Assembly: GCF_029688925.1 (NCBI RefSeq)
Contig: NZ_JARUKY010000011.1
Coordinates: 62,001 to 126,000, forward strand
Direction of reading: 5' to 3'
DNA: 64,000 nucleotides
Source: Evansella sp. AB-P1
GTDB lineage: Bacteria; Bacillota; Bacilli; Bacillales; Salisediminibacteriaceae
Numbering within the stretch: position 1 is the first letter of the stretch; every line of letters starts with the position of its first letter. The notes beneath the pieces were generated by a model. It saw only the letters and a list, made by a program, of their open reading frames with translations. It searched no databases and was not told where the DNA came from. Below are positions 41,971 through 50,306 of the stretch, in pieces. Made by a program: the position numbers and the translations under genes.

Positions 41971-42000
41971 TATGATATATGTATAAACAACATGACAAAA

Positions 42001-42045
42001 AATATCGAGTATGGTTTCTATTTGAAACCATACTCGATATTTTTC
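42001..42045. terminator. Strong bidirectional terminator
   Basis: AATATCGAGTATGGTTTC and GAAACCATACTCGATATT pair around TATTT and are followed by TTTTC. It separates the plus-strand gene at 41779 from the convergent gene at 42052. Confidence 0.85.
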
Positions 42046-42051
42046 TATTTA

Positions 42052-42693
42052 TTATTCTTGCAACGATTTTACAAAATATCGTTCACCTTTGTCATCAATA
42101 CTTTCTTTAAAGCCCACCTTATTTAAATATTTCATATGTTTCTCATTTGTTGTATAACTAACAAAATCCGTAAATCCTTTATCTTTGAAAAACTGTTTAC
42201 TATTTTTAAAAATGTAGTTACCAACCTTAAAATCCCTATATTCTGGAACAACAAAATCAAGTTCTATCTTTAACGTATGTTCAGTGTATGTAGAAGCAAT
42301 AAATACCCCAGCTGGAACTGTATTTCTTAAGATAAAAAAGCTAACTTCATAATTATTTTTTTGTAGCTTAGTTACTTCAGAAACCTTTTCAATTTCATTT
42401 TTATAAAACTCTAAAAAATAATGATAGTACTGCGAGTTTTTGTCGATTGGCATTGTCTTAAAGTACTCTTCGTCTGTACGATATATTTTTATCAAATAGT
42501 AAACATTGATTAATGCAATACCTAGATTCATTATACCTACTGGTAGAGCACCAATTAAAAAGCCATATATAGAAAAAATGGTGGAACCGATTAAATTAAT
42601 CCATCTTAATTTTATAATGGAACTCATTAATAACGATATAAGTACAATCAGTGAAGCTAAGTATCCTAACCATTCTAACCAGTTTATCTGCAA
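42052..42693 (-). CDS. YgjV-like membrane domain fused to a GNAT domain
   Basis: A 213-residue two-domain protein. Residues 1-75 contain three membrane helices of the YgjV-type (WLEWLGYLASLIVLISLLM, KLRWINLIGSTIFSIYG, PVGIMNLGIALINVYYL). Residues 80-213 are a divergent acetyltransferase-like fold with LELDFVVPEYRDFKVGNYIFKNSKQFFKDKG in place of the usual acetyl-CoA loop. The domain fusion recurs in several bacteria; the substrate is unknown. The start is TTG 42693, 11 bases after AAGGAGG. Confidence 0.75.
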   Translation of the reverse strand: MQINWLEWLGYLASLIVLISLLMSSIIKLRWINLIGSTIFSIYGFLIGALPVGIMNLGIALINVYYLIKIYRTDEEYFKTMPIDKNSQYYHYFLEFYKNEIEKVSEVTKLQKNNYEVSFFILRNTVPAGVFIASTYTEHTLKIELDFVVPEYRDFKVGNYIFKNSKQFFKDKGFTDFVSYTTNEKHMKYLNKVGFKESIDDKGERYFVKSLQE

Positions 42694-42854
42694 TTTATCA
42701 ATACCCTCCTTTTATCTCAAGACCATCCATACTTATAACACAGTCTTGTGTACTTTGTCTACTTCGACCAATTACAGTTTAATCTTATTATTTCCAAATA
42801 AGAAAATGATACTATAAAATACCCCTATTCCTATGTAGCTTAATAGTGAAATTT

Positions 42855-42922
42855 AGTAAAAAACAAATAGAGGTTGTCTCTTTGTTATGTTAAAGTGAAC
42901 CTATAGAGACAACCTTTTTTTT
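42855..42922 (-). terminator. Terminator after the PRC-barrel gene
   Basis: AGGTTGTCTC and GAGACAACCT pair around a loop of about 25 bases, with T-rich tracts on both sides. It lies just after the stop of the minus-strand gene at 42938. Confidence 0.6.
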
Positions 42923-42937
42923 ACAAACATCATTAGA

Positions 42938-43699
42938 TTAAAAATATGGTTTTTGATCGTAGCTTTCATAAAGTTTCTTCTCGTCTTCTCTTGATAAAGG
43001 AGTTGTTAAATCAAACAATGGTCCTTCTTCAATTTTCTCCTTTTTCACATCAACAGTTATTTTCTTCTCATCTACGGAAAAATAACTAACCCAATCTGTT
43101 GAGAGAACTGCAAACTTTTCTGTTAACAAATTGTTGAAATTTACTACGAGATAGCGAACCTTCCAATTTTCATCGTCAATGATAAAATCAGTTACACGAC
43201 CTATCTCCTCATCCATTGCATGTACATGATAGCCAAAAAGGTCACCTGATACATCTTTAACACTACGGATATGATTTTCTTTTTCATCTAAAGTGGTTAG
43301 CTCTTCTTTCGTTGGCATTTGTTCTCTTAACTCTACTGGCGTGTAATAATCTCCCCATAAGCTAACACTTCCTGAATACCCCCAATATTGTGGCCATCCA
43401 TAATATGAATTGATCATTATCTCATGTTGTCTTGTAATAGGTATTTCTTCATCCATATGGGGACTGTCTTTAATGTTATCCTTTGTCTCAAAAACTTTTA
43501 CAGTTAAGGATTCAGGTTCAATATAGTCAAATGAAATAGGAGAAAGTAACACTTTTCTTCCTGGTAACCACTTGCGTGTGTCCACAACTAAATATCGAAC
43601 AACCCAATCATCATCAAAGTAAATATCTTTAACTTTTCCAAGTTCACCGTCAGTTCCTTGAATATTATATTGCTGTAACTGATGTGCAAAGACGAACAT
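42938..43699 (-). CDS. PRC-barrel protein with two barrel domains
   Basis: A 253-residue soluble protein with two PRC-barrel repeats: residues 5-80 (GELGKVKDIYFDDDWVVRYLVVDTRKWLPGRKVLLSP) and 145-220 (EIGRVTDFIIDDENWKVRYLVVNFNN...KFAVLSTDWV), the D-x-x-W-x-V/I-RYLVVDT pattern being the hallmark. They are joined by a Tyr/Trp-rich linker (YYGWPQYWGYSGSVSLWGDYY). Such proteins in Bacillus are linked to general stress and to photosynthetic reaction-centre H-type barrels in name only. AAGGAGGAG precedes ATG 43699. Confidence 0.88.
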   Translation of the reverse strand: MFVFAHQLQQYNIQGTDGELGKVKDIYFDDDWVVRYLVVDTRKWLPGRKVLLSPISFDYIEPESLTVKVFETKDNIKDSPHMDEEIPITRQHEIMINSYYGWPQYWGYSGSVSLWGDYYTPVELREQMPTKEELTTLDEKENHIRSVKDVSGDLFGYHVHAMDEEIGRVTDFIIDDENWKVRYLVVNFNNLLTEKFAVLSTDWVSYFSVDEKKITVDVKKEKIEEGPLFDLTTPLSREDEKKLYESYDQKPYF

Positions 43700-43924
43700 G
43701 AAAAACTCCTCCTTTATATATATTACATATTAGCCTAATGAAATAGCCTTATAGTATTTGTAACCTAATAGAATGTGTCACAAACATTACCTTTATTATC
43801 ATCCTAAAAATTCAGTTTAAATAAGAGACTTATATTACCATTCATAGCTTTTCACTATTAGCATTTCTCGTGTTAAATTAGATTGATTAATTTTGAGGTA
43901 AACTGTTGCATTCCTATTTGTTAT

Positions 43925-43953
43925 TTGTTAAGGTGAAATTAAGTTCATATTAT
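43925..43953 (+). promoter_or_regulatory. Candidate sigma-A promoter of riboswitch-dapA transcript
   Basis: TTGTTA (43925-43930), a 17-base spacer and TATTAT (43948-43953). Transcription would begin about 15 bases before the lysine riboswitch. Confidence 0.6.
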
Positions 43954-43975
43954 TTACTTCAATTCTTTATTTGAA

Positions 43976-44165
43976 GTGAGTTTAGAGGTGCAAATTTCAT
44001 CAGTATATACCATGAGGAGAATGAGCTTCAATGAAAGGTATAGAAAGGGAAATTTGCCGAAGCGGCAATTACTCATGAACATTGTTGCTGGTTCTGTCAT
44101 TTAATAAATACAGAACTGTCATATTCCTTTATGTCATAAAAAGGTATATGGAGGGCTATCTCACG
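43976..44165 (+). promoter_or_regulatory. Lysine riboswitch (L box)
   Basis: The conserved blocks of the L box appear in order: GTGAG (P1) and AGAGGTGCAAATTTCATCAGTA, GAGGAGAATGAGC, AATGAAAGG, AAAGGGAAATTTGCCGAAG, TTGCTGGTTCTGT / ACAGAACTGTCATATTC, ATATGGAGGGCTATCTCAC closing P1. Each block matches the lysine aptamer family. It lies upstream of dapA with a terminator hairpin 30 bases later, so high lysine should end transcription before dapA. 43700-43924 shows nothing else. Confidence 0.95.
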
Positions 44166-44193
44166 CTGGAATGACCGTGCATTATTATTCCAA

Positions 44194-44230
44194 GCAGCAA
44201 CGATGCCCTCGTTGTTGCTTTTGTTTTTAT
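44194..44230 (+). terminator. Expression-platform terminator of the L box
   Basis: GCAGCAACGA pairs with TCGTTGTTGC around TGCCC and is followed by TTTTGTTTTT. Confidence 0.85.
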
Positions 44231-44326
44231 TCCAAACGGTTATTTGCGATTTAGCTCTATTCAAGAACTTTTGATGATGTCTTCTATTAAGAAGGCGACT
44301 AAATCTGTTGAATAGAGGTGTTTTTA

Positions 44327-45214
44327 ATGAATTTCGGAAAATTATTAACTGCAATGGTTACACCGTTCGACCAAGATGGAGAAATCGATTACCATGCTAC
44401 TAAATCATTAATTAATTATTTATTATCTAATGGATCAGACGGATTGGTTATTGGAGGAACTACAGGTGAATCTCCAACTTTAACTACAGAAGAAAAAGTT
44501 AGTTTATTCCAATATGTTGTGAAAGTGGTAGATGGCCGTGTACCAGTAATTGCAGGAACAGGTACAAATAGTACGAGAGCATCTATACAATTAACTAAAA
44601 TGGCTGAGGATTCAGGTGTAGACGGGATCATGCTAGTAACCCCTTATTACAATAAGCCTAACCAAGAAGGTATATACCAACACTTTAAAGCAATTGCAGA
44701 TTCAACAACATTACCAGTAATGCTTTATAACATTCCTGGAAGAAGTTCTGTAAACATGCATGAAGAAACAATTGTTCGTTTAGCTCAAATTGAAAATATT
44801 GTATGTATTAAAGAAGCTAGTGGAGATCTAGAAATGATGGCAAATATCATTCAACATACTCCAGATGATTTTTATGTTTATAGTGGGGATGATAGCCTCA
44901 CGTTACCATTAATGTCTATCGGAGGACACGGAGTGGTTTCAGTAGCTTCTCATATAATCGGCAATGAGATGAAAGATATGATGATTTCCCACTATAATGG
45001 ACATTCACAATATGCTGCAGCATTACACCGTGAATTGTTACCAATTATGAAGGGATTATTTATCGCACCTAATCCAACACCTGTTAAGGCTGCGATGGAA
45101 ATGATAGGATTAAACGTAGGGTCAGTACGACTTCCACTTGTCCCACTAACGAATGAAGAACGACAATCATTATACAACATCATCAAACCAAATTTAATGT
45201 CCTCAGCAGGATGA
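44327..45214 (+). CDS. dapA: 4-hydroxy-tetrahydrodipicolinate synthase
   Basis: A 295-residue DapA that condenses pyruvate with aspartate semialdehyde, the first committed step of lysine, diaminopimelate and dipicolinate synthesis. GTTGESPT holds Thr45-Thr46, Tyr108 lies in YYNKPNQEG, Tyr134 in LYNIPGRS and the Schiff-base Lys162 in CIKEASGD. I use ATG 44327 behind GAGGTG, not GTG 44318. The gene is controlled by the upstream lysine riboswitch and ends in a terminator, so it is a single-gene unit, unlike the dap operon of B. subtilis. A second dapA copy elsewhere is likely. Confidence 0.96.
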   Translation: MNFGKLLTAMVTPFDQDGEIDYHATKSLINYLLSNGSDGLVIGGTTGESPTLTTEEKVSLFQYVVKVVDGRVPVIAGTGTNSTRASIQLTKMAEDSGVDGIMLVTPYYNKPNQEGIYQHFKAIADSTTLPVMLYNIPGRSSVNMHEETIVRLAQIENIVCIKEASGDLEMMANIIQHTPDDFYVYSGDDSLTLPLMSIGGHGVVSVASHIIGNEMKDMMISHYNGHSQYAAALHRELLPIMKGLFIAPNPTPVKAAMEMIGLNVGSVRLPLVPLTNEERQSLYNIIKPNLMSSAG

Positions 45215-45223
45215 TAATAATAA

Positions 45224-45264
45224 ACAAGCTTGTACACATAATTGTTGCAAGCTTGTTTTTTTGT
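45224..45264 (+). terminator. Terminator of dapA
   Basis: ACAAGCTTG and CAAGCTTGT pair around a 14-base loop, followed by TTTTTT. Confidence 0.85.
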
Positions 45265-45280
45265 GCAAAACCGTTCTATC

Positions 45281-45485
45281 TCCAACCAAAAGCAAATGTT
45301 CTGGCCGTTAAAAAGTACGACCTTACACTTTTAATACTGAAAATATAACTACAACTAAGTCTTTCTCCGTTCTATAAGTAAAGTTTTGTTTATCGATTAG
45401 AATATTTAATCACGAATACAAGTACTTCCTGATCTCTGCCTGAATCAACTTACTCGCACCTTTGCAAACGAGTTTACCGAGGAGT
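45281..45485 (+). repeat. Interspersed repeat family B, copy 1
   Basis: Shared words with 47819-47950 in the same order and orientation: CTCCAA-CAAATGTTCTG, AAAAAGT, CGAATACAAGTA, CCTGAATC, CTCGCACCT-TTT and AAGTTTACCGAGGA (GAGTTTACCGAGGA here). The right-hand 73 bases (45413-45485) are the most conserved. Intergenic. Confidence 0.6.
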
Positions 45486-45552
45486 AGATGGCGACAGAAG
45501 CTAGTCGATTATAGAAAATGTTATCAATATGAGGGGATTTTATAAATTCAGT

Positions 45553-45592
45553 AAAAAACAAAGAAGACTATCGTAAAGATAGTCCTCTTTGT
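45553..45592 (-). terminator. Terminator of the tRNA-like gene
   Basis: On the minus strand ACAAAGAGGACTATC and GATAGTCTTCTTTGT pair around TTTAC and are followed by TTTTTTAC. It starts one base after the CCA end of the tRNA-like gene. Confidence 0.85.
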
Positions 45593-45680
45593 TGGCGGAC
45601 TTGATGGGATTCGAACCCACAAAATGCTCAATAATTAGCTACGTAATCATTAGCAGCTCTGCCCTTTAAGCTACAAGTCC
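45593..45680 (-). tRNA. Unusual class II tRNA-like RNA, isoacceptor undetermined
   Basis: 88 bases with encoded CCA. Acceptor GGACTTG/CAAGTCC (7 bp), discriminator G. D arm GCTT/GAGC with loop AAAGGGCA (A14, G18, G19, A21 in place). T arm GTGGG/CCCAT with the normal loop TTCGAAT. The anticodon arm GCTAA/GTAGC has an A-G mismatch at 31-39 and the loop TGATTAC, putting G at position 33 (almost always U) and ATT at 34-36. The variable region is 17 bases, as in class II tRNAs. A 9-base loop with a 4-bp stem is also possible, so the anticodon cannot be fixed. It is solitary with its own terminator. Confidence 0.75.
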
Positions 45681-45872
45681 ATTATCTGTTAAAGCTAGTA
45701 TGTCCTTAAGTTAATCTTTTATCCAATTGAATATGAATTATCATACAAATTTTTTGTCTCCCACCTTTTTCTTCTTATGAATTTTTTAAAACTGTAAATT
45801 CTAATGTGTAAGATGCACTTTTTATTGCATTGAAAAATAAAGGGAATAATTCATAAATGGAGGCATGAAGTA

Positions 45873-45968
45873 ATGGCTAAAAAAGATGGTGCAACAAAAC
45901 AAAAGTCAAAAAGAAGACCTAAACATAAGACAAGTAGCAGTGCAAATGGAAGAAACAGTTATCATTAA
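45873..45968 (+). CDS. Very small basic protein, 31 aa
   Basis: ATG 45873 behind ATGGAGG (8 bases) starts MAKKDGATKQKSKRRPKHK followed by a Ser/Gly/Asn-rich tail ending in SYH. It is strongly basic (about 11 Lys/Arg in 31) and disordered. It starts about 190 bases from the divergent tRNA-like gene. Small basic peptides of this kind occur among spore proteins, but the family is not recognised. The good ribosome binding site is the main support. Confidence 0.5.
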   Translation: MAKKDGATKQKSKRRPKHKTSSSANGRNSYH

Positions 45969-46145
45969 TATGGAAGTCGTATAAAAATAAAGGACTATTT
46001 GTACAATGGCCTCTATTTTAGGCTCTATTAGCGTTTAATGTTAATTTTTAATAATAAAATCGGACTTCTAATTTTATGGAAGTCCGATAATAGTTTATTC
46101 GCTTATTCAACTAACACACCCGTTCAATATGAGCACTTTAAGTTA

Positions 46146-46670
46146 TTATGTTTGGCAAAAGATAAAGTGATCACTAGAATTCCAAACGTGCAAATGATCA
46201 GCATTATACCCACGTAGCCATAACACGCCACCAATTTTTCTAAGGTAAAAGCCTTTAGGAAAATCATCGTCTTTGCAAATAATTTCCGATGCTACTGTAA
46301 TGGAGCCATATGGAGCTTGATTTTGATTTGAGGGATTACCCAAATAACCTTCAGGCTGATCCAAATATTTTAACCTTAGGTGAGGTCCCAGTTCTAGGGG
46401 ACACAATTCCAATCCAAGTTCGTTCGCCCTTTTAAAAATCTGAGGCAAAGTAGCTCCATCAGAAAAGCCAAGATCTTCAACGGTTAATTCAACAATCTGC
46501 AGGCTATACTTTGCATCAGAAGTAGTAAATATATCATCAGACAACAGTTTCTTTGCATACTCATTCATCGAGATAGACTGTTGTTGCATAATTTGAATAA
46601 GCTGCGACTTCGTTAGCCCACCAACCTCTAATGTTCTAGTAACAAATGGACAATTAGGGTATATTCGCAT
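46146..46670 (-). CDS. Conserved hypothetical protein, 174 aa
   Basis: A soluble protein widespread in Bacillus, sometimes labelled helicase without basis. Landmarks are GGLTKSQLIQIMQQQSISMNEYAKKLL, VEDLGFSDGATLPQIFKRANELGLELCPLELGPHLRL and the C-terminal WLRGYNADHLHVWNSSDHFIFC. No helicase motifs (Walker A or DExx) are present, so that label is not supported. GGGAGTGACGTGA precedes ATG 46670. Monocistronic. Confidence 0.75.
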   Translation of the reverse strand: MRIYPNCPFVTRTLEVGGLTKSQLIQIMQQQSISMNEYAKKLLSDDIFTTSDAKYSLQIVELTVEDLGFSDGATLPQIFKRANELGLELCPLELGPHLRLKYLDQPEGYLGNPSNQNQAPYGSITVASEIICKDDDFPKGFYLRKIGGVLWLRGYNADHLHVWNSSDHFIFCQT

Positions 46671-46823
46671 TCACGTCACTCCCACAATTGGATACAAGAA
46701 TCTAAATCAATAAGTACATTCTAAATACATTATATTAAACAAGAAATTGTGATCATTTTTCTTTAAAGATTGCACCCTATAGTGTAATAACGTGCGAGGT
46801 AAAGTAATTTGTAAAATTTTCAT

Positions 46824-46928
46824 TCGACGTAAAGTGCCTAGGAGACAGGATGTCGATATTACGCCGTTGCCTACAGGACGTAGGCTGTACTTAGGCGTAA
46901 TTGGGGCGCCTTGCGCTTTTCTTATATC
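46824..46928 (-). repeat. Interspersed repeat family A, copy 2
   Basis: Read on the minus strand it starts GATATAAGAAAAGCGCAAGG and continues with AATTACGCCTAAGTACAGCC, TACGTCCTGTAGGCAA, CGTAATATCGACATCCTGTCT and CCTAGGCACTTTACG, matching copy 1 at 26242-26345 nearly base for base. It ends four bases before the stop of the YiiX-like gene. This copy has the better preserved GCGCAAGGCGCC start. Confidence 0.8.
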
Positions 46929-46931
46929 AAC

Positions 46932-47729
46932 TTATAGTTTTATTTTAAATGAATGTTTTGGATGTTTATATATAAGCTTAAATTGGTCATCATTCTTTAA
47001 TTCGTCGTTTAAATTTTGCGGGGAGAACCATAACCCTTGTTGCTTAAAAGGATGATTAGCTCCAAAAAAATAACAAAGCCAAATTAGCTTAGAACAATAA
47101 ATTGTAGTCCACAAATCCTTTAAATCCTTTGAAGGTAAAAAACTGAATTTAGGGCGATTTACCCCCTTCTCTAGTTTTTCTTTATACTTTTTATGATAAC
47201 TTAATCCCCATTTAACTGCCTCATAACCTAATTTATCATTCTTAGGTCGAAATAATGCATACCATTGGTGGTCATCATAAAAATGACTTATTGGGGTTAT
47301 GGAAATACTCTCTACGCGATTATTTGATTCTAATATTCGACTGTCATCAATTACTAATGCTGAATGTCCCATATAACCATCAGGTATACCTTTTTTATTA
47401 TCACTTGCTACGATTATATCGCCACATTTAAAATCATGCTGCCGTTCTTGAGTATTCTCCCTCTCTTTATCTACCGTAAAAGAATAACCTTCTTCAACAA
47501 TGTGTTCTTGAGAATGAAAGATGCACTTACCTTTAATATTTAGTAAATGGGTTCCGCCAGTAAGTGATTTCTTCGGTATAACAACCTCATTTTTTTGCCT
47601 ACGAAATGATAGCTCTTGGTCATCAATAAATACTTTTATATAAGAAAAATTAATATAACTGTTAGTTCGTATGAATAATAAATCTTGAACATCATAAACT
47701 TCAAAATAATGCCTCGGATTTACAGTCAT
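46932..47729 (-). CDS. YiiX/permuted NlpC/P60-like cysteine hydrolase
   Basis: A 265-residue protein. The C-terminal 165 residues look like the YiiX/YaeF family of permuted papain-like amidases: FKCGDIIVAS, the catalytic His in MGHSALVIDD and, in the permuted order, the Cys in TIYCSKLIWLCYF. Such enzymes act on peptidoglycan-type or amide bonds. The first 90 residues are a beta-rich domain (FIRTNSYINFSYIKVFIDDQEL) of unknown type. No signal peptide. GGGGAGGTG precedes ATG 47729. A family A repeat abuts the stop codon. Confidence 0.75.
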   Translation of the reverse strand: MTVNPRHYFEVYDVQDLLFIRTNSYINFSYIKVFIDDQELSFRRQKNEVVIPKKSLTGGTHLLNIKGKCIFHSQEHIVEEGYSFTVDKERENTQERQHDFKCGDIIVASDNKKGIPDGYMGHSALVIDDSRILESNNRVESISITPISHFYDDHQWYALFRPKNDKLGYEAVKWGLSYHKKYKEKLEKGVNRPKFSFLPSKDLKDLWTTIYCSKLIWLCYFFGANHPFKQQGLWFSPQNLNDELKNDDQFKLIYKHPKHSFKIKL

Positions 47730-47818
47730 TAAAACACACCTCCCCTATCTACACTTTATGTAGAATATGGGCAGATGTGTTTTCTTCATTAAATTGGGAC
47801 AAAAAGAATAGCGAAAGG

Positions 47819-47950
47819 GACTCCAAACAAATGTTCTGACAGGAAAAAAGTGCATTTTTGCTTTTTTTTAGCTGGCAGTTTATTTGATCTCGAATACAAG
47901 TATAACCTGAATCCTCTTCCTCGCACCTCTTTGATCAAGTTTACCGAGGA
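47819..47950 (+). repeat. Interspersed repeat family B, copy 2
   Basis: Contains ACTCCAAACAAATGTTCTG, AAAAAAGT, CGAATACAAGTA (47891-47902), CCTGAATC, CTCGCACCTCTTT and AAGTTTACCGAGGA, as in copy 1 at 45281-45485. It is shorter by about 70 bases in the centre. Intergenic; nothing else is seen in 47730-48021. Confidence 0.6.
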
Positions 47951-48021
47951 ACAGTACTTTTGAATAATGGTATTTTTATAACAAAATTAATTCGAGTCTA
48001 CTATTTGTTTCTTTATTTCTA

Positions 48022-48786
48022 CTATGCCATTTCAGAAACAAATGTATTACGAAGCGTTCCGATTTCTTTAATTGAGCATTCTATGACTGCACCTGCTTTT
48101 ACAAATTCAGCACCAACAGGACTTCCAGTTAAAATGACGTCACCTTTTTTAAGTGTCATAAATGTTGTAAGGTAAGAGATCATTTTTCTAATTGGAACAA
48201 TCATTAATTCCGTTCCACTGTTTTGCTTTTGTACACCGTTCAAATGAGCTTCAACTGTAATATTAAAAGGGTTTAAGTCAGTCTCTATAACTGGTCCTAA
48301 TGGAGTAAATGTATCAAATGATTTCCCTACTAACCAATGACCATCCTCACGGAAAAATTGAGGAGCTGTTACATCATTTCCCACAGTATAACCAAATACG
48401 TACTCTAAAACATCTTCTTCCGCAACATTCCTAGCATCTTTTCCAATAACAATAGCTAATTCAGATTCAAACTTTACCTCATCAATTTTTGCAGGAATAA
48501 CAATTTCCTCGTTAGGTCCAATAACAGATGAAGTAGCTTTAAAGAAAAGAACTGGAATTTCTGGAAGGTCTGTAGGAAGCTCTTCAACGTTAGACACATA
48601 GTTAGCACCAATTCCAATTACTTGATTAGGCTCTAAAGGAGCTAGTAATTGAACCTCATTTTGTAGGAAAGTTTGTCCTGTATAATCCCATTCGCCGAAA
48701 ATGTCACCTTTTATTTCTTTTATAACTCCCTCAGCAACAACCCCAGAATAAATGACTTCATCTTTCATAAATCTAGCAAATTTCAT
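48022..48786 (-). CDS. Fumarylacetoacetate hydrolase family protein
   Basis: A 254-residue FAH-superfamily enzyme, for example 2-hydroxyhepta-2,4-diene-1,7-dioate isomerase or oxaloacetate decarboxylase type (YisK-like). The metal site is in VKFESELAIVIGKDARNVAEEDVLEYVFGYTVGNDVT (E-x-E then D), followed by GKSFDTFTPLGPVI and KKGDVILTGSPVG. The first 50 residues form the N-terminal FAH beta domain. ATG 48789 and 48786 are adjacent; I take the second, closer to usual spacing from AAGGGAG. Substrate unknown. Confidence 0.88.
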   Translation of the reverse strand: MKFARFMKDEVIYSGVVAEGVIKEIKGDIFGEWDYTGQTFLQNEVQLLAPLEPNQVIGIGANYVSNVEELPTDLPEIPVLFFKATSSVIGPNEEIVIPAKIDEVKFESELAIVIGKDARNVAEEDVLEYVFGYTVGNDVTAPQFFREDGHWLVGKSFDTFTPLGPVIETDLNPFNITVEAHLNGVQKQNSGTELMIVPIRKMISYLTTFMTLKKGDVILTGSPVGAEFVKAGAVIECSIKEIGTLRNTFVSEMA

Positions 48787-48935
48787 CATTAATTACTCCC
48801 TTCAGTTCAATAAAATATGTACGAAACTATATTATCATACTTTACGTGTAGCCTGTTTTCTTTCATCAAATTCTTCCTAGATTAGACAAAGTTCCAATTA
48901 TTAAGAAAAATACATGTTTTTAGCAATGAATAGTA

Positions 48936-50306
48936 TTATGAAATTATTGGTAATGAAATAACAAAGGTACTCCCTTCACCAATTTTACTACGTACCCAAA
49001 TACTACCCTCATGCCCTTCTATAATTGATTTTGCGATTGCTAAACCTAAGCCTGTGCCACCGTAGTTACGGGATCTAGACTTATCACCTCGATAGAAATG
49101 CTCAAATATTTTTGGTATATCTTGCTCTTCGATACCACTCCCATTGTCTTCAATATAAAGTTCTAATGTATTTTCTGTTTCATTCAAAGTAGAGTTTATA
49201 TTTAATTTTGTACTACCATATTGACATGAGTTTTCTAATAGATTTGTAATGACTTGAATTATTCTTTTTTCATCAATGTTAATTACTACATCTGGAAATG
49301 GGGAATTAATGAAAAGTGTTATATTCATTTGCTCCATCATATCTAATTTTTGTTGTTGAAAGATATCTTCGAAAAATGCTTTACTATTGACTAATGACTT
49401 ATCTAAAGTTAACTGATCTAATTCCATTTTTGAAAACTCGAATAAGTCTTCTATTAAACGATTAAGCTGCTCTGTTTTGGAAAGAATTACATGTAAATAT
49501 CTTTTTTTCATTTCTTCATTTTGCACAATCCCATCATTTATTCCTTCAACATATCCCTTAATAGACTGTAGCGGCGTTCTTAAATCATGAGAGATGGTTG
49601 CAATTAATTCTTTTCGATTTTTTTCATATTGCTCCTGCCTTTTATTTAATTGCTTAAGATGATCCCTCATTAGATTAAACCCTTGAATAAATTTCCCAAT
49701 CTCATCATGTTTTGAATAATTAATTTTGTAATCTAAATTCCCCTCTTTCATTTCTTCTGTTGCAATATAAATTTGTTTTAATGGAATTAATATTGTCCGT
49801 GAAATATACACAGTCCACCCTATAATAAGGGTAATAAATAAGAGTATGCCAATTCCAAAAATAATTAAAATAGAGATTATTACTTCATAAATTGGTTGAG
49901 AAACACCGTATGCTATGGAATTTGATTTGAACTCAATAGACAATACCTCTCCTGAAAGGACTTGGATTTGTGATAGTCTAAGAGTAAACAAAAAGTCGTT
50001 ACGATTGCCGTGACTAGTTGATTTAAAAATTTCATTACCATCATTTGAAATAATTATTATTTCTATATCCTCTTGATACATTAGTGGTTCAATTAATTCA
50101 TAAAATTTATCCGGCTGTTCAAGCAGTTCATAATTTTTCATAACAAAATTATAAATTGCATCATAATACTCTTCTAATCCCTCATCAATTTCTTCTCCAC
50201 TATGTTCTAAGTAAGTAGAATAGAAAAAAAGAAGTCCAATAACTGCTACAATAGGTAATATTACACTCGTTAAAAATGCTGCAAGCAATCTTGCTTTTAA
50301 TTTCAT
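48936..50306 (-). CDS. PhoR-type sensor histidine kinase
   Basis: A 456-residue membrane kinase. One helix at about 10-30, an extracellular sensor of about 110 residues, a second helix at about 143-168, a HAMP domain (170-225), the HisKA phosphoacceptor ISHDLRTPLQSIKGYVEG (His near 240) and HATPase with N box LLENSCQYG, G1 DNGSGIEE, F box HFYRG and G2 GGTGLGLAIAKSI. It should phosphorylate the response regulator encoded just before it; the two genes overlap by four bases. The pair follows an ABC transporter operon on the same strand. Confidence 0.92.
   Translation of the reverse strand: MKLKARLLAAFLTSVILPIVAVIGLLFFYSTYLEHSGEEIDEGLEEYYDAIYNFVMKNYELLEQPDKFYELIEPLMYQEDIEIIIISNDGNEIFKSTSHGNRNDFLFTLRLSQIQVLSGEVLSIEFKSNSIAYGVSQPIYEVIISILIIFGIGILLFITLIIGWTVYISRTILIPLKQIYIATEEMKEGNLDYKINYSKHDEIGKFIQGFNLMRDHLKQLNKRQEQYEKNRKELIATISHDLRTPLQSIKGYVEGINDGIVQNEEMKKRYLHVILSKTEQLNRLIEDLFEFSKMELDQLTLDKSLVNSKAFFEDIFQQQKLDMMEQMNITLFINSPFPDVVINIDEKRIIQVITNLLENSCQYGSTKLNINSTLNETENTLELYIEDNGSGIEEQDIPKIFEHFYRGDKSRSRNYGGTGLGLAIAKSIIEGHEGSIWVRSKIGEGSTFVISLPIIS

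Noticed and set aside
44097-44354. 85-codon minus-strand frame before dapA
   Set aside because: It is antisense to the lysine riboswitch and the dapA start.
46146-46670. Label 'helicase' used for relatives of this protein
   Set aside because: No Walker or DExx motifs are present in 174 residues.
46792-47055. 87-codon plus-strand frame
   Set aside because: It overlays interspersed repeat A and the antisense of the YiiX-like gene.
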